Positions 41,210-52,086 of a stretch of DNA of 64,000 bases are shown piece after piece. Under the pieces are notes generated by a model. That model was given only the letters and a program-made list of their open reading frames with translations. It had not been told where the DNA came from and made no database searches. Origin of the DNA: Kitasatospora viridis (GTDB taxonomy: Bacteria > Actinomycetota > Actinomycetes > Streptomycetales > Streptomycetaceae). Position 1 is the stretch's first letter; every line of letters begins with the position of its first letter. The position numbers and the translations under genes were made by a program. The DNA is taken from the NCBI RefSeq assembly GCF_007829815.1, contig NZ_VIWT01000001.1:5667001-5731000 (forward strand). Reading direction: 5' to 3'.

Positions 41210-41249
41210 GACTGTGCGCTGACGCCGGGTCAGCGGCGCTGCCCCTGGG

Positions 41250-41696
41250 TCAGTCGGCCGGCCGCGGGCTCAGTGCGAGCAGCACCGGGCCGGTCGGCGG
41301 GGCCACCAGGTCCTGGACGGACAGCGGGTCCAGGGAGGCGAAGAACGCCTCCTGGGCGGCGCGCAGCGCCCCGCGCAGCCGACAGGCGGCCCGCAGCGGA
41401 CACGGCGGGTCGTCCTCGCAGCCGACCGGGTCGCCGACCCCTTCCAAGTCCCTGACCAGCTGGCCGAGCGAGCCGGTCAGTCCGGCCTGGGTGAGTTCCA
41501 GCCCCCCGCCGTTGCCGCGGCGGGCGGTGACCACCCCCAGGTGCTGCAGTCTGCTGACCACCTTCGCGGCGTGCGTGTACGGCACGTCCACGGCGGCGGC
41601 CACCTCGCGGGTGGTCGGGTTCTGGTCCTGGTCCCGCAGTACCGCCAGTCGCATGGCGATCCGCAGGGCGATGTCGGTCCCCTTGGTCAGTCGCAC
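41250..41696 (-). CDS. nsrR: Nitric-oxide-sensing Rrf2-family repressor
   Basis: A 148-residue Rrf2-family protein starting MRLTKGTDIALRIAMRLAVL. A winged helix is followed by the Fe-S ligands: C93, C99 and C105 in the CEDDPPCPLRAAC segment. Asp8 (in KGTD) is the fourth ligand in the structurally studied Streptomyces coelicolor NsrR, and it is conserved here. The cluster is [4Fe-4S]; nitric oxide destroys it and releases the repressor from hmp. The start is GTG 41696. TACGCT (41708-41703) is exactly six bases upstream, indicating a leaderless message, and a CCAATT half-site close by suggests autoregulation. Confidence 0.93.
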   Translation of the reverse strand: MRLTKGTDIALRIAMRLAVLRDQDQNPTTREVAAAVDVPYTHAAKVVSRLQHLGVVTARRGNGGGLELTQAGLTGSLGQLVRDLEGVGDPVGCEDDPPCPLRAACRLRGALRAAQEAFFASLDPLSVQDLVAPPTGPVLLALSPRPAD

Positions 41697-41845
41697 TCGA
41701 ACAGCGTAGCAATTGGTATTTCGGAGTCCGATTACAGGGGTGCCCGATAACCCTTCCGGACCTGCCCGGATGCGCTCGGTGATCAATGCTGCGACGGTGG
41801 CACAGCAGTGGTAGGCGGACGAAACGGCACGGTGAGGAGTGCGCC

Positions 41846-42637
41846 ATGGCGCAGGGAGCGGGCGGTTGGACGATGCCGGCCGAGGTCGGGCCGGTCGAGT
41901 TCCTGCCGGTGCTGGACGTACCGGAACCCGGGCGGCAGCGCCGGCTCACCGTGTTCTTCCGCTGGCTGATCCTGATCCCGCACTTCATCGTGCTCTGGGT
42001 GCTCTCGATCGCCGCCTTCTTCGCGGTCGTGGTCGGCTGGTTCGCCGCGCTCTTCACCGCGCACCTGCCCGCCCCGATCGCCCGCTTCCTGACCGGGTTC
42101 GTGGGCTACGACACCCGCCTGATGGCCAGTCAGAGCCTGCTGGTCGACCAGTACCCGCCGTTCGCGCTGCGCCCGCCGCAGTCCTACCCGGTGCGGATCG
42201 AGGTGCGGCCGGGGCGGCTGAACCGCCTGGCGGTGCTGTTCCGCCTGATCCTGATGATCCCGGCGGCGATCATCAACGGGCTGCTCGGCACCGGCTGGAT
42301 CGCGCTCGCCTTCTTCCTCTGGCTGATCACCCTGGTGCTCGGCCGGATGCCGCGCCCGGTCTTCGAGGCCACCGCCGCCGTGGCGCGCTTCCGGATGCGG
42401 TTCGCCGCCTACGCACTGATGCTCACCTCGGCCTACCCCAAGGGCCTGTTCGGCGACCAGCGCACCGCCGAGCCGCCCGCCTCCGCCACCCGCCCGCTGG
42501 TGATGAGCGGCGGGGGGATCGCCCTGCTGATCGTCTTCCTGGTGCTGGGGCTGGCCGCCGATGTGAGCAACTCGGTGTGGGGGAGCGACGGTTCGAGCCA
42601 CAAGGACAGCGGAACGGTGAACACGCTCGGACGGTAG
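41846..42637 (+). CDS. DUF4389 membrane protein
   Basis: A 263-residue protein with about four membrane helices: RWLILIPHFIVLWVLSIAAFF and a long later block (LILMIPAAIINGLLGTGWIALAFFLWLITLVL), plus a C-terminal helix (GGGIALLIVFLVLGLAAD). The YPVRIEVRPGRLNRLAVLFRL motif is the DUF4389 signature, often present twice in these proteins (here also near residues 20-40). They are common in streptomycetes with no assigned function. The ATG at 41846 has GAGGAG 9 bases upstream. It is divergent from nsrR, 149 bp away. Confidence 0.85.
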   Translation: MAQGAGGWTMPAEVGPVEFLPVLDVPEPGRQRRLTVFFRWLILIPHFIVLWVLSIAAFFAVVVGWFAALFTAHLPAPIARFLTGFVGYDTRLMASQSLLVDQYPPFALRPPQSYPVRIEVRPGRLNRLAVLFRLILMIPAAIINGLLGTGWIALAFFLWLITLVLGRMPRPVFEATAAVARFRMRFAAYALMLTSAYPKGLFGDQRTAEPPASATRPLVMSGGGIALLIVFLVLGLAADVSNSVWGSDGSSHKDSGTVNTLGR

Positions 42638-42719
42638 CCGGCACTCCGGTAGCCGACGCTGCGTCAGCCGAGCTCGGTCGGTCGCGCCCGGCCGGTCGCG
42701 CTCCGCCGGCCGCACTTCG

Positions 42720-43481
42720 TCAGCCGAGGAAGCCGCGCAGCAGCGCGGCGGTGCCCTCCAGGTGCTCCTCGGTGGCGCGCCGGGCGCCCGACACGTCGCC
42801 GGACAGGATCGCGTCGACCATCGCCCGGTGCTGGTGGGCCGAGTGCTCGATGTTGCGCTCCAGGAACGGGATCGCGTTCAGCAGGTCGTTGAGCCGCATC
42901 CGGCTCTGCGCGACGCCGGCGGCGAGCGAGGGGGAGCCGGTCAGCTCGGCGATCGCGAGGTGGAAGCGGGAGTCCAGGCGGCGGTAGTCGTCCGGATCGG
43001 CGGCCTCCAGGGCGGCCAGCCGGTCGGCCAGGTAGTCGCGCTGCTCCTCGGACAGGGTGCGGCGGGCGGCCTGCTCGGCGGCACCGGTCTCCAGCACCAG
43101 CCGGTAGGTCAGCGCGTCCTCCAGTTCGCCGCCCATGTCCCGGACGGCGCGGCGCAGTTCGCCGAGGTCGGGGGCCGGCGGCCGGTAGGTGACGAAGGTG
43201 CCGCCGTAGCGGCCGCGCCGGGGTTCCACGCAGCCGGCGGCCTGCAGCGAGCGCAGCGCCTCGCGCAGGGTCTCCCGGCTGATCCCGAGCCGGGCGGCCA
43301 GTTCGCGCTCGGCGGGCAGCCGGTCGCCGTAGCCGAAGACGCCGAGCTTGACGGCGGCCAGGATCCGCTCGACCGTCTCCTCGAAGGCGTTGCCGCTGCG
43401 GATCGGGCGGAAGATCGCACCGGCCTGCCAGTCCATCGGCCCCGGCCGGTCGAGGTGAGGAGTGCCGCCAGCTATGTCCAC
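42720..43481 (-). CDS. FadR/GntR-family transcriptional regulator
   Basis: A 253-residue GntR-type regulator. The winged helix is RLPAERELAARLGISRETLREALRSLQAAG, followed by a FadR-type all-helical ligand domain with RRTLSEEQRDYLADRLAALE and FHLAIAELTGSPSLAAG. The start is GTG 43481, because TACGAT (43493-43488) is exactly six bases upstream, which gives a leaderless message. It is divergent from the permease-to-dehydrogenase operon; in S. coelicolor glutamylated-amine loci, similar GntR proteins are adjacent, so control of this cluster is likely. The gap (192 bp) contains CAATGG/CCATTG arms (43600-43605 and 43618-43623). Confidence 0.9.
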   Translation of the reverse strand: MDIAGGTPHLDRPGPMDWQAGAIFRPIRSGNAFEETVERILAAVKLGVFGYGDRLPAERELAARLGISRETLREALRSLQAAGCVEPRRGRYGGTFVTYRPPAPDLGELRRAVRDMGGELEDALTYRLVLETGAAEQAARRTLSEEQRDYLADRLAALEAADPDDYRRLDSRFHLAIAELTGSPSLAAGVAQSRMRLNDLLNAIPFLERNIEHSAHQHRAMVDAILSGDVSGARRATEEHLEGTAALLRGFLG

Positions 43482-43673
43482 CAGGGAATCGTACCCAGGT
43501 GCGAGGTTCGGGCCCGGTGGCGTTCCCGGCGGTCCGGCGCCGCCGGTCCGGTCGCCCCTTGACGTGGCGGTCGATCAGGCGGGAGCATGCGCGGTACGTC
43601 AATGGTCTGGAAGCGGGCCATTGGGGCGCACGTTGTTTCGGCTCCCCCACCGAGATCCCACAAAGGGGTGCGC

Positions 43674-45230
43674 ATGGACTCCGACCACGCTCTCGGTGAG
43701 CACTCTGGCGCGGCAGTGTTGCCGCCCGGTCTCGCCGAGGTTTCCGCCGACGAACGCCGGCTGAGCGAGCTGGGCTACACCCAGGAGCTGGCCCGCTCGC
43801 TCTCCGGCTTCTCCAATTTCGCCGTCTCCTTCTCCGTCGTCTCGATCCTCTCCGGCTGCCTGACCCTCTACGGCTTCGGCATGGTGACCGGCGGCCCCGC
43901 CCTGATCATCTGGGGCTGGCCGCTGGTCGGCCTGATGACCCTGTGCGTGGGCCTGGCGATGGCGGAGATCTGCTCCGCCTACCCCACCGCCGGCGGGCTC
44001 TACTACTGGGCCGCCAAGCTGGCCCGGAACAACGCACCGGCGGCGGCCTGGGCCACCGGCTGGTGCAACTTCATGGGCCAGGTCGCGGTCACCGCCAGCG
44101 TCGACTACGGCGCCGCCACCTTCACCAACGCCCTGCTCGACCTGCGCTGGGGCTTCGCCGCCACCCCCGTGCACACCGTGGCGATCTTCGCCGTGATCCT
44201 GCTGCTGCACGGGCTGCTGAACAGCTTCGGGGTGCGGCTGGTGGCCGTGCTCAACACGGTCAGCGTCTGGTGGCACCTGGTCGGCGTGCTGGTGATCGTC
44301 GGCGCGCTGGCGGTGCTGCCGCACCACCACGCCTCGGCCGGGTTCGTCTTCGGACACTTCGTCAACCAGACCGGGTTCCACGGGCCGTTCGCCGGGATCT
44401 ACGTCGCGCTGCTCGGCCTGCTGCTCGCGCAGTACACGCTGACCGGCTACGACGCCTCGGCGCACATGACCGAGGAGACCCGGGACGCGGCCCGCTCCGG
44501 CCCGCGCGGCATCGTCAACTCGATCACCGTCTCCATCGTGGCGGGCTGGATCCTGCTGCTGGGGCTGACCTTCGCGATCCGGGACTACTCGGGCGAGGTC
44601 AACACCGCGACCAACGTGCCGCCCGCGCAGATCTTCCTGGACGCCCTCGGCGGCACCGGGGCGGAACTGCTGCTGGTCATCGTGATCGGCGCCCAGTTCT
44701 TCTGCGGGATGGCCTCGGTCACTGCCAACTCCCGCATGGTGTACGCCTTCTCGCGGGACGGCGCACTGCCCGGCTCGCGGCTGTGGCACCGGATCGACAA
44801 GCGCACCCAGACCCCCACCAACGCCATCTGGCTGGGCACCGGCGGCGCCTTCCTGCTCGGCCTGCCGGCGCTGTGGAACTCCACCGCCTTCGCCGCCGTC
44901 ACCTCCGTCTCGGTGATCGGCCTCTACCTGTCCTACGTGATCCCGGTCTGGCTGCGGCTGCGCCAGGGCGGGGACTTCCGGCCCGGGCCCTGGAACCTGG
45001 GCCGGTGGAGCCGGCCGATCGGCATCGTCGCCGTCGGCTGGACCGCGCTGATCACCCTGCTCTTCATGCTGCCGACGCTCAGCCCGATCACCGTCAAGAA
45101 CTTCAACTACACCTCCGTCGCGATCGCCGCAGTGCTGGGCTTCGCCGGGGCCTGGTGGCTGCTCTCCGCCCGCCACTGGTTCCGCGGCCCGCGCACCGCC
45201 GAGTCCGCGACGCACCAGGAGCCGCGATGA
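43674..45230 (+). CDS. APC-family amine/amino acid permease
   Basis: A 518-residue, about 12-helix transporter. GFSNFAVSFSVVSILSGCLTLY near the start and AYPTAGGLYYWAAKLA match the GABA-permease/amino-acid-choline (ACT) branch. It is the first gene of an operon with a glutamine-synthetase-like ligase and should import the amine substrate (polyamine or ethanolamine by analogy; the exact one cannot be read). The ATG at 43674 has AAAGGGG 6 bases upstream. Its stop overlaps the next start as ATGA (45227-45230). Confidence 0.88.
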   Translation: MDSDHALGEHSGAAVLPPGLAEVSADERRLSELGYTQELARSLSGFSNFAVSFSVVSILSGCLTLYGFGMVTGGPALIIWGWPLVGLMTLCVGLAMAEICSAYPTAGGLYYWAAKLARNNAPAAAWATGWCNFMGQVAVTASVDYGAATFTNALLDLRWGFAATPVHTVAIFAVILLLHGLLNSFGVRLVAVLNTVSVWWHLVGVLVIVGALAVLPHHHASAGFVFGHFVNQTGFHGPFAGIYVALLGLLLAQYTLTGYDASAHMTEETRDAARSGPRGIVNSITVSIVAGWILLLGLTFAIRDYSGEVNTATNVPPAQIFLDALGGTGAELLLVIVIGAQFFCGMASVTANSRMVYAFSRDGALPGSRLWHRIDKRTQTPTNAIWLGTGGAFLLGLPALWNSTAFAAVTSVSVIGLYLSYVIPVWLRLRQGGDFRPGPWNLGRWSRPIGIVAVGWTALITLLFMLPTLSPITVKNFNYTSVAIAAVLGFAGAWWLLSARHWFRGPRTAESATHQEPR

Positions 45231-46585
45231 CCAACGCCCGGCTGACCCTCGATCAGCTCCGCAGCATGGTGGCGCAGGGCGCCATCGACACCGTGGTGCT
45301 CGGCGTCACCGACATGCAGGGCCGCCTCCAGGGCAAGCGGCTGGCCGCCGAGCACTTCCTCACCGAGGTGGTGCCGCACGCCGCCGAGGGCTGCTCCTAC
45401 CTGCTCGCGGTGGACGTCGAGATGAACACCGTTGACGGCTACCGGATCTCTTCCTGGGAGAACGGCTACGGCGACCTGGTGATGGTGCCCGACCTGAGCA
45501 CCCTGCGGCTGGTGCCCTGGCACCCGGCCACCGCGATGGTGCAGTGCGACCTGGTCGACCAGGACGGCACGCCGGTGGCGGTCTCGCCCCGGCAGATCCT
45601 GCTGCGCCAGCTGGAGCGGCTCGCCGCCTACGGCTGGCAGGCCCAGGTCGGCACCGAGCTGGAGTTCATCCTCTTCAAGGACAGCTACGAGCAGGCCTGG
45701 TCGAAGGACTACCGGCAGCTCACCCCGGCCAACCAGTACAACGTGGACTACTCGATCCTGGGCACCTCGCGGGTCGAGCCGCTGCTGCGCCGGCTGCGCA
45801 ACGGCATGACCGGTGCCGGACTCACCGTGGAGTCGGTCAAGGGCGAGTGCAACCTCGGCCAGCACGAGATCGCCTTCCGCTACGCCGAGGCGCTGACCAC
45901 CTGCGACAACCACGTGGTCTACAAGACCGGCGCCAAGGAGATCGCCGCCCAGGACGGGGTCAGCCTCACCTTCATGGCCAAGTTCGACGAGCGCGAGGGC
46001 AACTCCTGCCACGTGCACCTGAGTCTGCGCGACGAGCAGGGCGCCGCGGTCTTCGCCGGGGACGGGCAGCACGGCTTCTCCCGCACCATGGAGCACTTCC
46101 TGGCCGGCCAGCTCGCCTGCCTGGGCGAGTTCGCGCTGCTGCTGGCGCCCACCGTCAACTCCTACAAGCGGTACGTGCCGGGCAGTTTCGCGCCGACCGC
46201 GATCGCCTGGGGCCGGGACAACCGGACCTGCGCGCTGCGGGTGGTCGGGCACGGGCCCTCGCTGCGGTTCGAGAACCGGGTGCCCGGCGGGGACGTCAAC
46301 CCGTACCTGGCGGTGGCCGCGCTGATCGCCGCCGGGCTGCACGGGGTCGAGCACCAGCTGGAACTGGAACCGGAGTTCACCGGGAACGCGTACGCCTCCG
46401 ACGCGCCCCGGGTGCCCGCCACGCTGCGCGAGGCGGTGGCCGCCTTCGCCGCCAGCGAGGCCGCCGCGCAGGCCTTCGGCAAGGACGTGGTGAGTCACTA
46501 CGCGCACGCCGGCCAGGTCGAACTGGCCGCCTTCGAGGCGGCGGTGACCGACTGGGAGCGCCGGCGCGGATTCGAGCGGCTGTGA
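45227..46585 (+). CDS. Gamma-glutamyl-amine (glutamine-synthetase-like) ligase
   Basis: A 452-residue GS-family protein. GVTDMQGRLQGKRLAAEHF is the N-terminal beta-grasp, VGTELEFILFK and ESVKGECNLGQHEIAF carry the acidic metal ligands, and SYKRYVPGSFAPTAIAWGRDNRT binds ATP. It is not a housekeeping GS; length and motifs match the GlnA3/GlnA4-like enzymes of S. coelicolor, which ligate glutamate to polyamines or ethanolamine. The operon suggests gamma-glutamylation as the first step after import. Which amine is used cannot be determined here. It overlaps both neighbours by four bases. Confidence 0.88.
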   Translation: MTNARLTLDQLRSMVAQGAIDTVVLGVTDMQGRLQGKRLAAEHFLTEVVPHAAEGCSYLLAVDVEMNTVDGYRISSWENGYGDLVMVPDLSTLRLVPWHPATAMVQCDLVDQDGTPVAVSPRQILLRQLERLAAYGWQAQVGTELEFILFKDSYEQAWSKDYRQLTPANQYNVDYSILGTSRVEPLLRRLRNGMTGAGLTVESVKGECNLGQHEIAFRYAEALTTCDNHVVYKTGAKEIAAQDGVSLTFMAKFDEREGNSCHVHLSLRDEQGAAVFAGDGQHGFSRTMEHFLAGQLACLGEFALLLAPTVNSYKRYVPGSFAPTAIAWGRDNRTCALRVVGHGPSLRFENRVPGGDVNPYLAVAALIAAGLHGVEHQLELEPEFTGNAYASDAPRVPATLREAVAAFAASEAAAQAFGKDVVSHYAHAGQVELAAFEAAVTDWERRRGFERL

Positions 46586-47295
46586 CCGGCGCACCGCTGA
46601 TCGGCATCACCGGCTACCAGGAGCAGGCGAGTTGGGGCGTCTGGCAGCAGCCGGCCGCGCTGATCCCGCAGACCTACGTGGCCGCGGTCGGCGCGGCCGG
46701 CGCCACCGCCGTGCTGCTGCCGCCGCAACCCGGCGGCGCACCGGGGCGGTTGCTGGACCGGCTGGACGCGCTGGTGCTGGCCGGCGGGCCGGACGTCGAT
46801 CCGGCCCGCTACGGCGCCGAACCGCACCCGCGCACCGGGGAGCCGCGCGAACTGCGCGACGGCTGGGAGACCGGGCTGCTGACGGCCGCGCTGGAGCGGG
46901 AGTTGCCGGTGCTGGCGATCTGCCGGGGCATGCAGCTGCTGAACGTGGCGCTCGGCGGCACGCTGGAGCAGCACCTGCCGGACCGGCTCGGCGAGGGCGC
47001 CCACCAGCAGGCGCCGGGCGTCTACCAGCCCCGCGAGGTGGCGGTCGCGGCCGGCTCGCGGCTCGCCGGGATCCTCGGCGAGCGCGCCCCGGTGCTCTGC
47101 TACCACCACCAGGCCGTGGACCGGCTGGGCGCCGGCCTGGTCCCGGTGGCCTGGAGCGAGGACGGCACGGTCGAGGCGCTGGAGCTGCCGGGTGCGGGCT
47201 TCGCGCTCGGCGTGCAGTGGCACCCGGAGGCCGACCAGCAGGACCGGCGGCTGTTCCAGGCACTGGTCAACACCCTTGAGGAGAAGGCGAAATGA
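46582..47295 (+). CDS. Class I glutamine-amidotransferase-fold gamma-glutamyl hydrolase (PuuD-like)
   Basis: A 237-residue peptidase C26-type hydrolase. The nucleophile is Cys in AICRGMQLLNV, and the catalytic His/Glu are in VQWHPEADQ. GGPDVDPARYG is the conserved loop of gamma-glutamyl-gamma-aminobutyrate hydrolases, which release GABA from the gamma-glutamylated product. It starts at GTG 46582, overlapping the ligase stop as GTGA, and its own stop overlaps the next start. The position after a ligase fits the glutamylated-amine pathway. Confidence 0.88.
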   Translation: MTGAPLIGITGYQEQASWGVWQQPAALIPQTYVAAVGAAGATAVLLPPQPGGAPGRLLDRLDALVLAGGPDVDPARYGAEPHPRTGEPRELRDGWETGLLTAALERELPVLAICRGMQLLNVALGGTLEQHLPDRLGEGAHQQAPGVYQPREVAVAAGSRLAGILGERAPVLCYHHQAVDRLGAGLVPVAWSEDGTVEALELPGAGFALGVQWHPEADQQDRRLFQALVNTLEEKAK

Positions 47296-48656
47296 ACGAC
47301 TTCGAGGTGGTCAACCCGGCGACCGAGGAGGTGATCACCACGGTGGCGATGGCGGGCGAGGCCGAGACCGACGCCGCCGTGGCGAGGGCCAAGGCCGCGT
47401 TCGAGGGCTGGCGCACCGTCAGCCCGGCCGACCGGGCCCGGCTGCTGCGCGCCTTCGCCGCCGCCGTGGACGCCGACCGGGAGCACCTGGCCGAGCTGGA
47501 GGTGGCCAACGCCGGCCACACCATCGGCAACGCGCGCTGGGAGGCCGGCAACGCGCGCGACGTGATCGAGTACTACGCGGCCGCCCCCGAGCGGCTGTTC
47601 GGCCGGCAGATCCCGGTGGCCGGCGGCATCGACCTCACCTTCCAGGAGCCGCTGGGCGTGGTGGGGGTGATCGTGCCGTGGAACTTCCCGCTGCCGATCG
47701 CCGCCTGGGGCCTGGCGCCCGCGCTGGCGGCCGGCAACACGGTGGTGCTCAAGCCGGCCGAGGCGACCCCGCTGACCGCGCTGCGGCTGGGCGAACTCGC
47801 CCTGCGGGCCGGGCTGCCGGAGGGCGTGCTGCAGGTGCTGCCGGGCCACGGGCCGGTGGCGGGGCGGCGGTTGGCCACCCACCCGGACGTGCGCAAGGTG
47901 GTCTTCACCGGCTCCACCCGGGTCGGGAGCGAGATCGCGGCCGCCTGCGGCGAGCGGATCAAGCCGGTCACCCTGGAGCTCGGCGGCAAGAGCGCCAACA
48001 TCGTCTTCGCCGACGCCGACCTGGCGAAGGCCGCGGCCACCGCGCCCTACGCCGTCTTCGACAACGCCGGGCAGGACTGCTGCGCGCGCTCGCGGATCCT
48101 GGTGCAGCGCTCGGTGTACGAGGAGTTCCTGGCGCTGCTGGAGCCGGCCGTGCAGGGGGTGCGGGTCGGTGACCCGCGGGACGAGCGGACCGAGATGGGG
48201 CCGCTGATCTCCGGCGCGCACCGGGAGCGGGTCGCCGGCTTCCTCGAAGGTGCGTCGATCCTGTTCCAGGGCACGGCACCCGAGGGCAAGGGCTACTGGT
48301 TCCCGCCCACCGTGCTGACGGCGCAGCCGGGTTCGCGGGTGCTGACCGAGGAGGTCTTCGGGCCGGTGGTCGCCGTGCTGCCGTTCGAGGACGAGGCCGA
48401 GGCGGTGCGGATCGCCAACGCCACCGACTACGGGCTGTCCGGCTCGATCTGGACCAGGGACGTGGGCCGGGCGCTGCGGGTGGCGCGGGGGGTGGAGGCG
48501 GGCAACCTCTCCGTCAACTCGCACTCCTCGGTGCGCTACTCGACCCCGTTCGGCGGGTTCAAGCAGTCCGGGCTCGGCCGGGAGCTGGGGCCCGACGCGC
48601 TCCAGGCCTTCACCGAGACCAAGAACGTCTTCATCGCTACCGAGGAGGAGAACTGA
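47292..48656 (+). CDS. Aldehyde dehydrogenase (PuuC-like)
   Basis: A 454-residue NAD(P)-dependent aldehyde dehydrogenase. The catalytic Cys is in FDNAGQDCCARSRIL, the general base Glu in LELGGKSANIVFADAD, and [35 protein letters not shown] is the substrate-channel region. It would oxidise the gamma-glutamyl aldehyde (or an amine-derived aldehyde) produced in this pathway. The ATG at 47292 overlaps the hydrolase stop; its own stop overlaps the SDR start (TGATG, 48654-48658). No amine oxidase (PuuB-like) is found in the cluster, so the aldehyde source is open. Confidence 0.9.
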   Translation: MNDFEVVNPATEEVITTVAMAGEAETDAAVARAKAAFEGWRTVSPADRARLLRAFAAAVDADREHLAELEVANAGHTIGNARWEAGNARDVIEYYAAAPERLFGRQIPVAGGIDLTFQEPLGVVGVIVPWNFPLPIAAWGLAPALAAGNTVVLKPAEATPLTALRLGELALRAGLPEGVLQVLPGHGPVAGRRLATHPDVRKVVFTGSTRVGSEIAAACGERIKPVTLELGGKSANIVFADADLAKAAATAPYAVFDNAGQDCCARSRILVQRSVYEEFLALLEPAVQGVRVGDPRDERTEMGPLISGAHRERVAGFLEGASILFQGTAPEGKGYWFPPTVLTAQPGSRVLTEEVFGPVVAVLPFEDEAEAVRIANATDYGLSGSIWTRDVGRALRVARGVEAGNLSVNSHSSVRYSTPFGGFKQSGLGRELGPDALQAFTETKNVFIATEEEN

Positions 48657-49420
48657 TGAACCGTCTGGACGGCCGGGTGGCCGTGATCACCGGAGCGGGC
48701 AGCGGGATCGGGCTGGCCAGCGCCCGGCGGCTGGCCGCCGAGGGCGCCAAGGTGGTCTGCGCCGACCTGGACGAGCGCTCCGGCAAGGCCGCCGCGGCCG
48801 AGGTCGGCGGGCTGTTCGTGCAGGTGGACGTGGCCGACGAGGAGTCGGTGAAGGCGATGTACCGCGCCGCCGTGGACGCCTACGGCAGCCTGGACATCGC
48901 CTTCAACAACGCCGGCATCTCGCCGCCCGAGGACGACTCGATCCTGACCACCGGCCTGGAGGCCTGGCGGCGGGTCCAGGAGGTCAACCTGACCAGCGTC
49001 TACCTGTGCTGCAAGCACGCGATCCCGTACATGCAGCAGCAGGGCAAGGGGTCGATCATCAACACCGCCTCGTTCGTCGCGGTGATGGGCGCGGCCACCT
49101 CGCAGATCTCCTACAGCGCCTCCAAGGGCGGGGTGCTGTCGATGTCGCGCGAGCTGGGCGTGCAGTTCGCCCGGGAGGGGATCCGGATCAACGCGCTCTG
49201 CCCGGGGCCGGTGAACACGCCGCTGTTGCAGGAGCTGTTCGCCAAGGACCCGGAGCGGGCCGCCCGCCGGCTGGTGCACGTGCCGCTGGGCCGGTTCGCC
49301 GAGCCGGAGGAGATCGCCGCCGCGGTGGCCTTCCTGGCCAGTGACGACTCCTCCTTCATGACCGCCAACACCTTCCTGGTGGACGGTGGCATCTCGGGGG
49401 CCTACGTCACCCCTCAGTAG
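48656..49420 (+). CDS. FabG-like SDR oxidoreductase
   Basis: A 254-residue classical SDR. GAGSGIGLASARRLAAEGAKVV binds NAD(P), with FNNAGI (NAG), NTASF (Ser) and YSASK (catalytic Tyr/Lys). DLDE after strand 2 favours NAD. It is the last gene with overlapping start codons in the operon, so it may oxidise a hydroxy intermediate of the amine pathway, for example after deamination. Alternatively it is a generic FabG-like enzyme recruited by chance. Ends 92 bp before the next gene, which has its own ribosome site. Confidence 0.88.
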   Translation: MNRLDGRVAVITGAGSGIGLASARRLAAEGAKVVCADLDERSGKAAAAEVGGLFVQVDVADEESVKAMYRAAVDAYGSLDIAFNNAGISPPEDDSILTTGLEAWRRVQEVNLTSVYLCCKHAIPYMQQQGKGSIINTASFVAVMGAATSQISYSASKGGVLSMSRELGVQFAREGIRINALCPGPVNTPLLQELFAKDPERAARRLVHVPLGRFAEPEEIAAAVAFLASDDSSFMTANTFLVDGGISGAYVTPQ

Positions 49421-49512
49421 GCTCTGCGGTGTCCTTGCGCGTGCGGGGATCGGGGCGTTGACTAGCGCTGGTAGTTTACGCCCCGGTAGCAGTTGCGAGG
49501 AAGGACACGCCC

Positions 49513-50946
<1,434 letters not shown>

Positions 50947-50998
50947 GACCCGGATGACCCGGATGACCACCGCTGATTCGACCACCGTGAGGAACACC

Positions 50999-52078
50999 AT
51001 GGTTCGCGCTGCCCTGCTCACCGCCGTGGGCGCCCCGCTGGAACTGGCCGAGATCGAACTGCCCGAGCCCGGGCCCGGCCAGGTCCGGGTGAAGCTGGCC
51101 GCCGCCGGGGTCTGCCACTCCGACCTCTCGCTCGCCAACGGGGTGCTCCGGGTCCAGCCGCCGGTGGTGCTCGGCCACGAGGGCGCGGGCACCGTGACGG
51201 CGGTCGGCGAGGGTGTCGACAGTGTCCGTCCGGGCGACCCGGTGGTGCTGAACTGGGCTCCGGCCTGCGGCAGTTGCCACCTGTGCGGGCTGGGTGAGCC
51301 GTGGCTGTGCGAGCGGGCCGGCGAGGCCTACGGGCAGACTTACGCCACGCTGGCCGACGGCACCGGGGTCTACCCGGGCCTCGGGGTGGCGGCCTTCGCG
51401 GAGGAGACCGTGGTCGCCGAGCGGGCGCTGCTGCCGGTGCCCGCCGGGGTGCCGCTGACCTCGGCGGCGTTGCTCGGCTGCGCGGTGCTGACCGGCTACG
51501 GCGCGGTGCACAACGCCGCCCGGGTGCGCGCGTGCGAGTCGGTGCTGGTGCTGGGCCTGGGCGGGGTGGGCCTCGCGGTGCTCCAGGCGGCCCGGATCGC
51601 CGGCGCCGGCCCGATCATCGCGGTGGACGTCTCGCCGGAGAAGGAGGAGCTGGCCCGCCGGCACGGCGCCACCGAGTTCGTCCTGGCCGACGACCAGCTC
51701 TCGCGCACGGTGCGCAAGCTGACGGGCGGTCACGGCGCGGATCACGCGATCGAGTGCGTCGGCCGTGGCAGCACGGTGCGGGCCGCCTGGTCGAGCACCC
51801 GGCGCGGCGGCAAGACCACCGTGGTCGGCATCGGCGGCAAGGACGACCTGGTCTCGTTCAACGCGCTGGAGCTGTTCGCCTTCGCCCGCACGCTGTCCGC
51901 CTGCGTCTACGGCAACAGCGACCCGGCCAAGGACATCCCGGTGCTGGCCGAGCACGTGCTGGCCGGCCGGCTCGACCTGGAGGCGCTGATCACCGACCGG
52001 ATCGGGCTGGCCGACATCCCGGACGCCTTCGAGCGGATGGCCGCCGGGCGGGGCGGGCGGTCGCTGATCGTGTTCTGA
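50999..52078 (+). CDS. Zinc-dependent alcohol dehydrogenase
   Basis: A 359-residue MDR-family dehydrogenase. Catalytic zinc ligands are in GVCHSD and VVLGHEGAGTV; the structural zinc site is the four-Cys CGSCHLCGLGEPWLC. The Rossmann motif is VLVLGLGGVGLAVLQAARIAGA. The ATG at 50999 was selected because GAGGAACACC is just upstream; two earlier ATGs (50954 and 50963) would only add about 15 residues. It probably oxidises a primary alcohol to the aldehyde used by the preceding enzyme. A long perfect terminator follows at 52087. Confidence 0.9.
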   Translation: MVRAALLTAVGAPLELAEIELPEPGPGQVRVKLAAAGVCHSDLSLANGVLRVQPPVVLGHEGAGTVTAVGEGVDSVRPGDPVVLNWAPACGSCHLCGLGEPWLCERAGEAYGQTYATLADGTGVYPGLGVAAFAEETVVAERALLPVPAGVPLTSAALLGCAVLTGYGAVHNAARVRACESVLVLGLGGVGLAVLQAARIAGAGPIIAVDVSPEKEELARRHGATEFVLADDQLSRTVRKLTGGHGADHAIECVGRGSTVRAAWSSTRRGGKTTVVGIGGKDDLVSFNALELFAFARTLSACVYGNSDPAKDIPVLAEHVLAGRLDLEALITDRIGLADIPDAFERMAAGRGGRSLIVF

Positions 52079-52086
52079 TCCACCGC

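Noticed and set aside
49451-49485. Promoter from TTGACT (49458) for the second aldehyde dehydrogenase
   Set aside because: No TANNNT box is at 16-19 bases; the CGGGGCG/CGCCCCG arms may be a weak terminator, so I left it uncalled.
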